Assembly (NCBI GenBank): GCA_020536535.1
Contig: JAHLWZ010000958.1
Location: 1 to 38,179 of the forward strand
DNA length: 38,179 nt
Direction of reading: 5' to 3'
From: Pelomyxa schiedti
Lineage: Eukaryota; Evosea; Pelobiontida; Pelomyxidae
Below the pieces are notes generated by a model. That model did no database searches and was not told the origin of the DNA. It worked only from the letters and a program-made list of their open reading frames with translations. Of this stretch, positions 10,873 to 20,689 are shown in pieces. The position numbers were made by a program, and so were the translations under genes. Position 1 is the stretch's first letter. Each line of letters opens with the position of its first letter.

Positions 10873-11621
10873 CGCACGATTGCTGCCCGAATCTGTGGTT
10901 CAGAGAATCCCGCTGTTGCGAACTCTGCCTCTTCGTGTCCAGTTCCTTGCATATCTTTGAAGGTCTGTAGCTACACGTTCCCAACTCGTCAAAGAACAAT
11001 GAGGGGACGGAGTAGCTACTGCCTACTAGTTACCGTGGGACCGAAAACGGGAACAGACAGAGATATTTTTTCCCAGGTGGCTAGACCCATTCCACTACCT
11101 CAGCAAAGCAGGAATTCCCCCACCTTGTCAGAGAGCAAGTTCCAAGAATCATCGGGAAACTTAGTTAGGGACAGAGCCGGCCATTCACAGGAACGGCCGG
11201 AGCGTTCATTCTAATGGCCTTTCCTTGAATCACCCGCCGTTGTACCACAGAAAGATTGTAAATAGGAATAATAACAAAAATAATTCTTCTTGATAGACAC
11301 TATCACACACACAACTCAAATGGGAACGAGAGTCCTATCAACCTACACAGTCACTTATGGCTGTGACTGGGGAGAGTGATGTGGTGTGATGAAGACCAAG
11401 TTGTTATATAAAACATCTAACATACATGAGGACAACAACACTATTCAGCCCACAACGTCCCTCTCCCAGACCACCACTCTTACATCAGAAAATTGTGAGG
11501 TATGGGACAATGTTTCCACTGAGGCCTGTGTTTCTACAAAAATGTATTTAAGAAAGAAGAAAAAAACGAACAACACTAAGATTTTAAGGGAACAAAAAAT
11601 CCTGATTTGGTTTAAGTTTCT
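10873..11621. other. Intergenic region with no assignable gene
   Basis: This is a long gap for the window. The plus strand is open from 10957 to 11214 and the minus strand has short open pieces, for example around 11190-11210 (starting MNAPAVPVNG) and 11118-11160 (DDSWNLLSDKVGEF). Neither set could be spliced into the LRR gene or into a recognised protein. It may contain a 5' exon or promoter of the LRR gene, and the end of the sirtuin transcript. Confidence 0.4.
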
Positions 11622-12981
11622 TTAGGATTGTTTGTTGACCAGAGGAAGGAAAGGTATTGCCCCTCTTTGTGCTGAGTCCACCCACCACCTCCCAAACACA
11701 TAAGTTCCACACTCAAACTGAATCAGCCAGTGTGACTGACTGTCAACTCCCCTGACAACTCCCTCAGCCCCTCGGTTGCTGGCATTTGGGTGCACAATGA
11801 CCACATGTGACCCCTTGCTCAGGTTCAGTGTGGTTGTCGGGAGTGGTGTTTCTGATTCAACAACCCCGGTTGGTGTCGTTGCTGATGTAGATGCAGTGTA
11901 TTCCACGAGTTTGTGGTTGTGGATTCCGGTGTGTGGGTCATATGGTAGTCCGCTGAATATGTCTCCAGGTGGGAATTCTGACAGGGAAGAGGCCGGTGGG
12001 ACTGTTGTGATGCCGAGGGCGGTGGCGAGGAGCCGCAGGGCGTCATCAAGCCGCGACCATATTCGCAGAACACTCTTGGAATCCAACGGGGTTTGCTGCA
12101 GGTTGATAATCACTGTGCCTATCGCTTTGGGAGGGTACATTAGTGACTTCTCGGCTGGTGTTGAGGCTTGTCTGTCTGCATTCATGCCGGAGAGGCTGCA
12201 GAAAAAAAAAAAAAAAAAAGGTATATGTGAATTTTTGCTGAAAGGTGTGGCCAAGCGGAAAAGAAGATACCTTGTGCCGAGGCATAAGCACAAATCAGCT
12301 GAAACTTCCGTTCTTGACAATGAGGTAAACAAATCTGCTCGGAGATTGCTTCCAAACTGAACTGATTTGCATATGAGTTTATAGAAAAGAATTCCCAACA
12401 CCACTCACCGACTGGATTGCTGGGATCATAAATTCCACCATGAATTTCATTCATTTTTTCTTGAGGGAATCCAGCTTTTTGAGGTAACCTAACTTAGGGG
12501 GTAATACGGGCTGAGAATTTTGAAGAGCTTACCCGTCGTGGTTCTGTTGTACAAAGTGCTTAAGATACCCAGCCTTTTCCATTGCCGCTAGTACATGGTG
12601 TGATAGAGAAGGACGAGCTTCATACATAGAGGACACTGTGACAGAAGTATTGGATACACTTGACAGATTTTTTGTAGCGTAATCAGATATTCCAGCTGAT
12701 TTGCTATGTTCAAGTAAGGTGAAAAGTAACACACACAATTGATACCTTAAACCAGCACCAGTGTAGGCCACACAAAATTTACTACGTTTCACATATTCAG
12801 CTAGGCGTAGCACTTTTTCTTCTAAAACGCTCTGTTCGTCCAGGTACTCATGCCGTGGAAGTGAATTTCCGTGGTCAGACCGAGCCGCTGACGGGTCAAA
12901 TGTAACCATTTTTGGGGTCACCCAACTTGGGTGTCCTCCAAAACCATGAGCCTCTTTCCAGTCTCCCGTCAGCCGCTCCAT
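11622..12981 (-). CDS. Sirtuin-like NAD-binding protein lacking the zinc ribbon
   Basis: The Sir2-family Rossmann fold is evident. Exons 12746-12981, 12533-12703, 12409-12488, 12271-12361 and 11622-12195 give 383 residues. Motifs in order are FCVAYTGAGLSKSAGISDYA (NAD pocket), then VQQNHDGLPQKAGFP in place of TQNxDxLH. EIHGGIYDPSNP follows with the catalytic-type histidine, then CLGTSLSGMNADR and AIGTVIINLQQTPLD with LDDALRLLA. The two CxxC zinc pairs of classical sirtuins are absent: the region between the catalytic His and GTSL is short. The last roughly 110 residues form an added module with KGSHVVIVHPNA and HWLIQFECGTYVFGRWW, which looks like a small beta-barrel. NAD-dependent deacylase or ADP-ribosylation activity is possible but not shown. 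Confidence 0.88.
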
Positions 12982-13035
12982 TTCTGGCTAAGAGTACTTA
13001 GTGCAAGATCGAAATGAAATGAGTGTGTTTGCTAC

Positions 13036-14015
13036 TCAGATTACCGTCAAAGTGGTCGCTTTGCCTGTCTTGGCAGCCTTTCCTTTTGTTGGAGGGGGAG
13101 GAGGGGGCGGAGGAGGGCTTGTATTAGCCGGACTCGGTGTGTCAATTATAGGCGTTGGAGTAGGTCCCTTGGGTTTCACATCCAATCTTCTTTCCCCGTC
13201 AATAGCTCCCTTTTCAAAGGCCAAGTTTCCACCACTACAAATGATAAGAAGAGGGATGCGCTGTTAATTGACTTACATCACTTTTCCTACAACAGCTCCT
13301 TCTTCATCATCCACAGGGCAGTACTCTTTGCCCTCATAATAAACCTTTGTTTGCCTTGACAGAAAAAAAAAAAAGAGCGTTAACAAGGGAAAAAAATGGT
13401 CTGTGTGCATACGTGCAGCTTACAAGAGAGATAACTGAGGGATGTCTCCCAGAATTCCATTGTTCAAGAAGATGCAATGTAATCTGTTAATGGCTAGTAG
13501 TTAATGAAATACTCACTCTGGGTGAATGGACTCGTACATTCTTGGAATTAGACACAGTAATTGTAGGTACATCAGTGGATACAGTAATTTCACAGGCTGA
13601 GCACTTGATAATCTCCATGCTCTTTGTTGTAATGACACAACGAATGGTGAACTTACTGTCAGCGCAATTCTCACAAATGACCTAAGTGCAGATGCTCAAT
13701 TAGACTCTAATGGTGAAAATTCTTAAGAGTGTTTCCACACTTTCACAGCGGCGCCATCCACTGTCACAACAGAATTTTCACTGACTCGAGAAAATAACAT
13801 GAGCTCATCCCTGGCGGTCCTAGAGGCCGAATTGTCTAGGTTCAAATTCAAATGCGGCCCTGTGTACTTCCTTCCATACGAGCGAACATATTTAGTGCAA
13901 CAGGCATCAAATGCAATCAATCATTTGAAAACAAAAACCTATTTGCCCTGGATGCATTGGAAGCAACAGCACCGGTTGCTCTTCTTCTCAACTCGTTGAA
14001 GTCAATACCCGCCAT
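13036..14015 (-). CDS. CAP/cofactor-C-like beta-helix protein
   Basis: Exons 13939-14015, 13741-13870, 13517-13681, 13277-13344 and 13036-13234 give 212 residues. The central part, VICENCADSKFTIRC, TKSMEIIKCSACEITV and DVPTITVSNSKNVRVH, shows the short strand-turn coils of the right-handed beta-helix found at the C terminus of cyclase-associated protein and in tubulin cofactor C. The C terminus is proline-rich with a nine-proline run, then Lys-rich. CAP proteins recycle actin monomers. Here the adenylate-cyclase-binding helical domain is missing and the protein is under half the usual length, so the assignment rests on fold-level resemblance only. It shares a very short divergent promoter (64 bp) with the neighbouring intronless paralog. 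Confidence 0.6.
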
Positions 14016-14079
14016 TGCTTTGTTTTTTTTTTTACCCTTCTGCGAATGAGTGATGACGGTTCGTTTCCCAAAAAAAGCG

Positions 14080-15516
14080 ATGTCTGACGCGTGCCAGTGC
14101 CGGGCAATTCTGTCCGCACGCGCCCAACTTGGTGCCCTAGCGTTGTTGTGCCTCGATGGTCTTCGCCAAGGCAGCAATCTTTTGGCATCAGCAGCGACAG
14201 CAACAGCAGCAGCAGAACAAAGCAGCTCGGCTCGCGGCGGGTGGCGACGCTGCGGCGCCCACCTCGTAGCGCGGCTGGTGTGGGCCTACGTGCTCGACAC
14301 GGCGACGCAGGCCATGGTCGAGGTGCAGGGGGTGTGGCGCGACGGCGGCGGCGGCGGCAGCCAGAAGGGGGGGGACCAGTGCGGCCCCGAGGGCGCCGAG
14401 TGCGTCGCGATGGCGGTGTCGCCGCTCACCCTCGGGCTCCTGGGCCCGGCCGAGCGCCTCGCCCCGGCCGTCGGGTGCGCGTTCGTCGACCAGGCGCACT
14501 ACTTGGCCCGAACCACCACGGCCGAGGGGTGCGAGGAGTGGCACTTGCGGGAGGCGCCCAGGATAGATTGTGGGACGAACACGCGCGGACACGGGGGAAA
14601 TACGGACGTGGACGAGAATGGGAACGTGGACGTGATAACGAGGGCGCCGGCGGGGTTCTGTACAGTGGAGTTTTGTGCAAACGGGAATTGGCTTGTGGAC
14701 TGTGGTTATTTTGAAGGTTTGTATAGTGATGGTGGTGATTTTGAGACGGCTATGATTGTAGTGCCTATTGCTGGGGAAAAGAGGGCCAGTGTAAAACAAG
14801 GGGTGGTTGTGGGGGGTACTGGTGATTGTGGCATTTTCTCGGTTGTTGTGCCTCTTCGAGACTGTTCCATGACGGACCTGCCACTTCTCACTTTCAACGA
14901 GCAAGTCCCAGATGAACTGATTCTTGCCGTGTTCTCGTCAGCTAATAGGGACTTGAATCTCCTGCGGATCGACTTGCAAAAAACCTTCACCAGCAGGACT
15001 CTCACAGTTACCAGCTCCACATCCTGCAAATCCTTACCCGATCACTACGTAATGGACGCGCTCCACTTCACGAGGCCAAGCGGCCCCGGCGTTTTCATCG
15101 TCAGTGCCCAGGACTTTCGCAAGCACATGGCCAAAACCTGGCAAGTGGAAGAAACCACCGGCAACAAGACGGACCTCGTCGTGTCCCTGTTCGACACCAC
15201 GGAGTCGTCGTGGCTGAGCGGCTCCAGGTTCACCGTCTGCCACTCAAAAAGCCAGTCGTGCGAAGTCTGGGACTGTGACACTACCACCGACAACGAAGGC
15301 GGAGGCGGGGGCACAGGCGCCAGGACGCCGGCGATTGTCAAGACTCTTTCGTTCTCTGGGTCCTGCAGCAGACCGCCCAGAGCCAAATCGGGATTCGTTT
15401 GCTACGTTGTCGGCAACCGAGTGGAGGTGGCCGACATACAGTCCGGCATCACATTTGTCGCCCTCACGTTCCCCCAGTGGAACGTGCTCAAGATCTCCCA
15501 GGCCTTGTTCTTCTAA
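14080..15516 (+). CDS. Large intronless family protein, tandem copy A
   Basis: This is a 478-residue single-exon gene of unknown function. The ATG at 14080 was chosen because it puts the N terminus (MSDACQCRAILSARAQLGAL) in register with copy B (MPRHVLTRAALSVRDQLGAL); an ATG at 14050 is also in frame. Shared blocks with copy B include VSPLTLGLLG with FVDQAHYL, FTSRTLTV, EETTGNKTDLV, WLSGSRFTVCHSKSQSCEVW and FVALTFPQWNVLKISQALFF. The spaced Trp/Asp and short beta-like blocks suggest a beta-propeller-like or repeated-strand fold, which is inference. No signal peptide or membrane helix is seen. The stretch 14220-14560 is strikingly GC-rich compared with its neighbours. Confidence 0.85.
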   Translation: MSDACQCRAILSARAQLGALALLCLDGLRQGSNLLASAATATAAAEQSSSARGGWRRCGAHLVARLVWAYVLDTATQAMVEVQGVWRDGGGGGSQKGGDQCGPEGAECVAMAVSPLTLGLLGPAERLAPAVGCAFVDQAHYLARTTTAEGCEEWHLREAPRIDCGTNTRGHGGNTDVDENGNVDVITRAPAGFCTVEFCANGNWLVDCGYFEGLYSDGGDFETAMIVVPIAGEKRASVKQGVVVGGTGDCGIFSVVVPLRDCSMTDLPLLTFNEQVPDELILAVFSSANRDLNLLRIDLQKTFTSRTLTVTSSTSCKSLPDHYVMDALHFTRPSGPGVFIVSAQDFRKHMAKTWQVEETTGNKTDLVVSLFDTTESSWLSGSRFTVCHSKSQSCEVWDCDTTTDNEGGGGGTGARTPAIVKTLSFSGSCSRPPRAKSGFVCYVVGNRVEVADIQSGITFVALTFPQWNVLKISQALFF

Positions 15517-15676
15517 AGCCCGTTTGTTTGCATTCAGGAGTTCTTGGAGGGAAAAAAACCCAGGTTTCACGGTCACTTTGGCGTTCGCATCCTCCGTCAT
15601 CCGTTACTCCCAGCGCCCCACATTTGCTGTCATCCCCGATTCTAGGGCCAGAGATCAGAACCGTTTTTTCTGCGCG

Positions 15677-16966
15677 ATGCCACGTCACGTGCTCACACGG
15701 GCAGCGCTGTCGGTGCGAGACCAACTTGGTGCGCTGGCGATGGCCTCGCACGGCCGATGCGGGGGACATGCAACGTTCCGCGGCAAAGCGACGCACGACG
15801 GGGTGCCGGCTCCAATTGTGGGTGCAATGATCGAGCACGGCCACACGATACTCAGGCACGTGCAGGCCTACATCGTGGCGACGCTGGCCAAGGTCATAGT
15901 GGTCGTGAGTGCCGACGAACTCTCCACCTCGAGAAAAACGGTCGGCGCTGTTCTTCTGAGGGTGTCTCCCCTCACTCTCGCGATTATGGGTGACGCCGAG
16001 GACACCTTTCCCTCTTTCGATTGGGTTGATGAGGCACATTATCTTGTGGTGACAGATGACCTCAGATGGGGGTCCATTTGCTGTTGGAACCATCACCTTC
16101 AAACAGAGGGCCAGAACGACCACCGCAGTACATGTGAATGGCAGCTCTGTCCTTGGCCTACGGGATATTGTTCTAATTTGGCATTGCCCTTATGTGGCAG
16201 CACAAAGTGGTCGGTGGGCTTCGCGGAAAAAGAGTGCACCGACCACCAAGTGTGCATGATGATTCAGCCAATTGGGAGGGCTTGTCAACCACAAATGGGA
16301 GGCCCTCTGGTTGTTGTTCCTGTACCAACCACAGGAAATCCACGAGTGATCCAAGTGGCGAATTTCAACAAGGTTGCTCCAAAGGACGTTTTAATAGTTG
16401 TGACAAGCAGGATGTCAGGTGATGATATTTATTTCATAATCGTCGATGTGAATCAGACATACACCTCAAGGAGCCTATGTGTTCTAGGCATCACACACTA
16501 CACAGGGATGGTACTGGATTTTATGTGGGATGTATGCCACATGCCGAGGCAGAATGACTCATACTGTGACGGATACTTCATTGTTCACTTCCGCAGGCCT
16601 GACTTTGACTGGGAAATATGCCAATTGGAAGAGACCACTGGAATTAAAAGAACCCTGGTTAGTTCTAACCACGCACTGGGGATATCATGGCTGGGTGGTT
16701 CCAAGTTCTCAATTGCTCATAAAGCTGGCTCAGTTGCTTGTGAGGTCTGGGACTGTTGCAGCATCAAAGGCAGAGTGGGGCCCATCCCACACAAAGTCAT
16801 TGAATCCAGTGCCATCGCAGCCACTAGTTCAGTGGAAGGTCCCTTTCTGTTCCACCTTGTCAACAACCAAATTGCTGTTCTCGATGTTGTTTCTAGTTTC
16901 ACTGTTGTCACCCTCACATTCCCAAACTGGACCAACCTCAATGTGCGTGAAACCTTGCTGTTCTAA
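15677..16966 (+). CDS. Large intronless family protein, tandem copy B
   Basis: This 429-residue single exon starts 160 bp after copy A ends. It keeps RDQLGALAMASHGRCG, VSPLTLAIMG, WVDEAHYLV, TYTSRSLCVLG, EETTGIKRTLV, SWLGGSKFSIAHK, CEVWDC and FTVVTLTFPNWTNLNVRETL in the same order as copy A. Between about residues 120 and 220 the copies can hardly be aligned. The frame is also open upstream to 15275, overlapping copy A, but no homology supports that extension. From memory, proteins starting with this RDQLGAL block form a large lineage-specific family in Pelomyxa. I know of no assigned function. Confidence 0.88.
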   Translation: MPRHVLTRAALSVRDQLGALAMASHGRCGGHATFRGKATHDGVPAPIVGAMIEHGHTILRHVQAYIVATLAKVIVVVSADELSTSRKTVGAVLLRVSPLTLAIMGDAEDTFPSFDWVDEAHYLVVTDDLRWGSICCWNHHLQTEGQNDHRSTCEWQLCPWPTGYCSNLALPLCGSTKWSVGFAEKECTDHQVCMMIQPIGRACQPQMGGPLVVVPVPTTGNPRVIQVANFNKVAPKDVLIVVTSRMSGDDIYFIIVDVNQTYTSRSLCVLGITHYTGMVLDFMWDVCHMPRQNDSYCDGYFIVHFRRPDFDWEICQLEETTGIKRTLVSSNHALGISWLGGSKFSIAHKAGSVACEVWDCCSIKGRVGPIPHKVIESSAIAATSSVEGPFLFHLVNNQIAVLDVVSSFTVVTLTFPNWTNLNVRETLLF

Positions 16967-17118
16967 TTTATTCCACTATTAATTTACCATTTTTGAGCCT
17001 GGAAGGCAAAAGCATTCACAAATCAGGTAAGTCTGAAAAAGCCTAAAATACAAAATCTCAACAGTTGCAACATGGGTTGGAGTTGTCATCCATTGGAACA
17101 AGCTGACTTCCCAGAGTA

Positions 17119-17965
17119 TTATGCTCCGGTGTGGGAATGTTGGTAATAACCGTCAAAGGCTGAATCATTTCCCAAATTCTCAAGTTCACCATTAGTTTTA
17201 CAGTGCAATTCTAGGTCACACTATCAGAAGTTATGCCAAAGCCCACTAATATTGGCAAACAGACCTTGTGGGCAATAAGCCAACAAGGTATGCCAGGCTT
17301 GTTGAGTTGGGTGGTTTCCCTGTCTATGATTTTTTTCCAGTCCAGAACGGCATCAAATGATGCTGGATCAGTGATGTCAAAAACAATAAAGGCACCATCA
17401 GAACGACTGCAGTATGTCTAGGAAAAATAAGGCATGTGACATGATGGTAGTAGCAGTATACAGTGGTGATTGCCAGGAATCTCTCTTGCCCTGTGATAAG
17501 GATAATTGACATCATAAATGTTAAAAAAAAAAAAAAAAATCAGGAAAATGTGAGAATGCAAGACTTCCTCATACCTGCAGTGTCCCACAGCTGAGCACTC
17601 ACAGGTTTCCCAAGCACTCGGACTTCACATCGATGGAAATCCACTGCCTTGTTTTCCCAAACAGCAAACAAACAAGCAAGCAAGCAAGCAACAAATGACA
17701 TCGAGTGAGTGAGTGGCACCCTCCTCCTCAATTCATCATCAATACAGACGGAAAACGGAACCGTAGTCGTTGGGGCTCCCAGCTGAAACTCATTGCTCGA
17801 AAGCCGACGAATGAAGCACGTCTTGCCGGCGCGTGAGGGCCCCACAACAAGCACTTTGTAAACACCACGACGCACCGAAACTGCAGCTGCTGCCCTTGTT
17901 GCGATCGTGGTGGGAGTTGGAGGTGGCGGATCCAGCACAGCACCTACAGTTGTTTCGGCCGCCAT
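17119..17965 (-). CDS. Divergent Rab-like small GTPase, C-terminal end uncertain
   Basis: Exons 17720-17965, 17575-17647, 17462-17490, 17265-17417 and 17119-17220 give 200 residues. G1 is GPSRAGKT, G3 is LWDTAGQERF, and the strand VDFHRCEVRVLGKPVSAQ is Rab-like. The G4 motif NKxD is changed to HKCD and G5 SAK to SHT. Translation stops right after HSHTGA, so the last helix of the fold is missing. The next frame continues to SNPCCNC and a stop at 17058, which looks like a prenylation tail. So either a frameshift, a missed junction or real truncation is present. A 45-residue Ala/Pro/Thr leader precedes the fold; an ATG at 18001 could extend it. Its role in membrane traffic is inferred from family only. 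Confidence 0.7.
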
Positions 17966-18105
17966 TAAGTTGGGGCAGTAGTTCACGCCGGTCCTCCCCA
18001 AAGCTCAAAAACGAGGAGCAAAACAAAAAGCCAAAAAAAAAAAAAGATGTCTGGGAATCCCGAAAAATGCCATCGCCTAGTTTTCTTTCTTTACAGAGGT
18101 TGGAA

Positions 18106-19790
18106 TCAGCTGGCTGGCTCGTTGTTGGAGAGAGATAGACTCGGTAACAAAGGGGATGACAGCGATAGTTGAAGAGTGTGGGAGAATTGGGATGCACCCG
18201 AACACCAATAGCCGGTGCCGGCTTGTTCATCAGCTTTAGGCCACCCTCTCACAATCCTTGTCCCACAGTCTTTTCCAAGTGTGCAGACCTTTGTTTTTTT
18301 TGCAAGTCAGTATTGGCAGGGAGAAAGTTCAGTGTTGAAATTGCGCTGTTTAATTGTTGTATTTCTAGTAGAGGGAAACTGACAAGAAGGTTGTTGATCC
18401 AAATAGAGTGATCAGGAGAAAGTGGCCCGCCAGAAAGTTCGAAATTAAATAGGTATGAAACAAATTTGTTGACTATAGGAGATATCTCAAAGGGATGAGT
18501 CCATATTCCCCCCTTTTCAAGTTTCAGAAAATTAAGAACGAAGGAGTTTGATTACCATAAAAACAGGGTGGCCGGGTGTGAGCCACACTCCACCCACTTC
18601 ACACATAGGAATCACTTTTTCCACTGTTTTCATCTCAACAAGGCAAACTGTCTTGATCCCTGATTCAGTTTTAACGTGATCCCCAATCTGAACATCACAA
18701 ACTTTCCTAGTTTTGTTATGGGATGTTATGGAAATGTTCTTATGAAAGAACATACTTTTCAGAACCATCTGCCATGGTCACACTTCCCTCGCCTGTGAAG
18801 CATTTCCGAAACTACATATAATTGAGAAAACAAAAAAGTACAAGAAAGTAAGTACCTTGCCCTGTTCAGATGAAGAAAGCACATCAAATAGACTTTCATA
18901 TAATCGTATGGCCATGAACCTCTGCTGAGGAGTGCGTGCAAATGCTCCATTTCGGAACAATGCATAACATTTGAGATTTCCAACATTACCAACTTCTGTT
19001 GGATAAAAGTGTTGGGCACAGCAAGGGAAAAAACCAACAAACCAACAGCACTCACAAACTCCTCAAGAGAAATAAGTGGCCCATGCCCATGAAGTAAGGC
19101 ATATGCTGCAATAACTTGTTGTGGTGTTATTTGTAGCCAGAGTTGACTGTTTTAGCTGTGACTCACTTGTATGAAAGCCCATATCAGCTTGGTTTTCACC
19201 AACGTCGAAATTTCCAAATGCTCCAATCTGAAGATGATTTTTTCTTGTGGGAATCCATGAAAAAAACCCTTGTTGCAGGTCTTTCTCAAACTCTGTTTGA
19301 GGAGGTTCTCTCTGCAAACCATCCAGGTCATCGCACTTGAATTGTGTGCATAGTGTGACGATGGTTACAAGAAGATGGGGACTGAGGAGAGATATAGGGC
19401 TTCTCCTTCCAGCACGAGGGCTGGCGCCACAAAGGAACGCCGTGAATCGTTGAGCAACATTTCGGCACGCTCCTTGGAAAATGAAGTGTTAATCAGAATC
19501 CAACCAGAGGAGACATACGAGAAATCATCCTCCAGGGTAATGTTGAAGTGATCAAATCCCGCACGTTTTTGGGATACCAGTCCTCCCATGCCCGCCTGCA
19601 TGCTGTAGATAGCAAAGCTAGAGGTTGGCCAGCTGCTATCATATTCCTTGCCCAAGAAACACATGGCCTCTGTCTGTACCACTTGATTCTATTTTCTACC
19701 CATTGAATTTGTGTTTCCTTTTGTATGTAAGTTACCACTTATCACTAATTCTTTAATCTCAGCTCTTAGAGATAGGATTTCATCACCCAT
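18106..19790 (-). CDS. Hint-domain (Vint-like) protein, predicted autoprocessing
   Basis: Nine exons (19736-19790, 19383-19681, 19167-19335, 19052-19114, 18856-18995, 18756-18811, 18556-18706, 18384-18512, 18106-18288) give 414 residues. The C-terminal half is a Hedgehog/intein fold. It opens with Cys in CFTGEGSVTMADGSEKKV, then VCDVQIGDHVKTESG, a TxxH block in WLTPGHPVF and, after GIWTHPFE, HSIWINNLLVCTLG. In Hint domains the first Cys and the TxxH histidine drive peptide-bond cleavage. The N-terminal 240 residues are unknown, with no recognised VWA motif, although Vint domains often follow VWA. The last exon, ending in a Ser/Leu-rich tail, is the weakest part of the model. Confidence 0.72.
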
Positions 19791-19868
19791 TTTCACATGG
19801 CTGTTCAATTAAAGTTTTTTCCAAGACCCGGACCTCATTGCACACTTATTTTAGTTGCACAATTTTGA

Positions 19869-20477
19869 TCACACCATTACATTGACATAGTCAAAACGAA
19901 ACATAAGCGAGATAAAACTTGGACACACGTCGAGTCTAGGAAGCCCGGATGTCACCGGTCTTCTGCATTCTGGCTCCAACAAGTGACCTCCCCAAGGATC
20001 ACTCTCGATCTCGCTCACTGCCGGCCTCTTCATCAGAAACCCCTTCATCACTTCCTCCCCGACCCCGTCCCCGTCACCCGTCTCAGTGTCAGTCTCGCCC
20101 CACCGGTGTCGCCCCAGTGAGTCCTTTGGGAACGCCGGGAGGAACTCCTCTTGATGGGGGCTCCGGCCGTCCCTGTAGAAGTACGACGCCCTGTGGGGAG
20201 CGGACCACCCGCCGCTGTAGAACCCAAAGAGGGGACGCCACTCTGGGGAGCTGATGTGCACCAGGTCGTCGAGGTAGGGCGCCATGCTGTTCGCATTTGG
20301 TGCGGGTAGGGTCCCTGAGTCGCAATTGTGGGAGTGGGACGCGTCGGCCCACTGCTCGAGGATTCGGGATATTGCTTCTTTGCGGTTCGTCAACAGTTGG
20401 GCCTTCTGCTCCCACGATGGGGCTCGTCTGAAGTCTTCACGACGAAGCCCAGGCCATGCAATTCTCTGGGAAGACAT
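19869..20477 (-). CDS. Unknown single-exon protein, 202 residues
   Basis: This uninterrupted reading frame is the longest between two spliced genes on the same strand and has an ATG start. The product is rich in Trp, Arg, Ser and Pro, for example SSPEWRPLFGFYSGGWSAPH and SYFYRDG, with an acidic Asp/Glu/Gly/Thr stretch after it. No membrane helix, signal peptide or known motif is visible. Opposite-strand frames in the same interval are open too but low in complexity, so this frame was preferred. The C-terminal 20 residues could be intronic read-through. Confidence 0.5.
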   Translation of the reverse strand: MSSQRIAWPGLRREDFRRAPSWEQKAQLLTNRKEAISRILEQWADASHSHNCDSGTLPAPNANSMAPYLDDLVHISSPEWRPLFGFYSGGWSAPHRASYFYRDGRSPHQEEFLPAFPKDSLGRHRWGETDTETGDGDGVGEEVMKGFLMKRPAVSEIESDPWGGHLLEPECRRPVTSGLPRLDVCPSFISLMFRFDYVNVMV

Positions 20478-20689
20478 TATGGGAGGCCGGGAAAGTTTTC
20501 TTCTGCGTTTCTTTGTGTACTACGGTGCCCGTCTTTTCGCTCGTTTTTTTTTTCTTGTGATGACGGTTCGCAACACGAAAAGCCAAACAAAGAAGGCAAA
20601 GACGGAAACTTCTTTGAGCCTGAAGATTGGAAATAATTCAACATTGTTGCTGTGGAAAATGGAATGGTGTGGTTGGATCCAGTCTTCAA

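Noticed and set aside
10780-10970. Plus-strand frame with RLLPESVVQRIPLLRTLP opposite the LRR gene
   Set aside because: It looks protein-like but is antisense to the first LRR exon and ends in a stop with no plausible splice partners. Judged a shadow of the minus-strand gene.
1389-12981. Macro-domain and sirtuin-like genes as one ADP-ribose signalling cluster
   Set aside because: They lie about 9 kb apart with six unrelated genes between them and on opposite strands. Nuclear eukaryotic gene order does not support an operon-like link here.
13001-13267. Plus-strand hydrophobic frame with Gly/Val runs at 13001-13267
   Set aside because: It is antisense to the proline-rich last exon of the CAP-like gene. 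The Gly run is simply the complement of the Pro run.
15275-15676. Upstream in-frame extension of paralog B
   Set aside because: It overlaps the coding end of copy A in another frame, and the conserved N terminus begins at the ATG at 15677.
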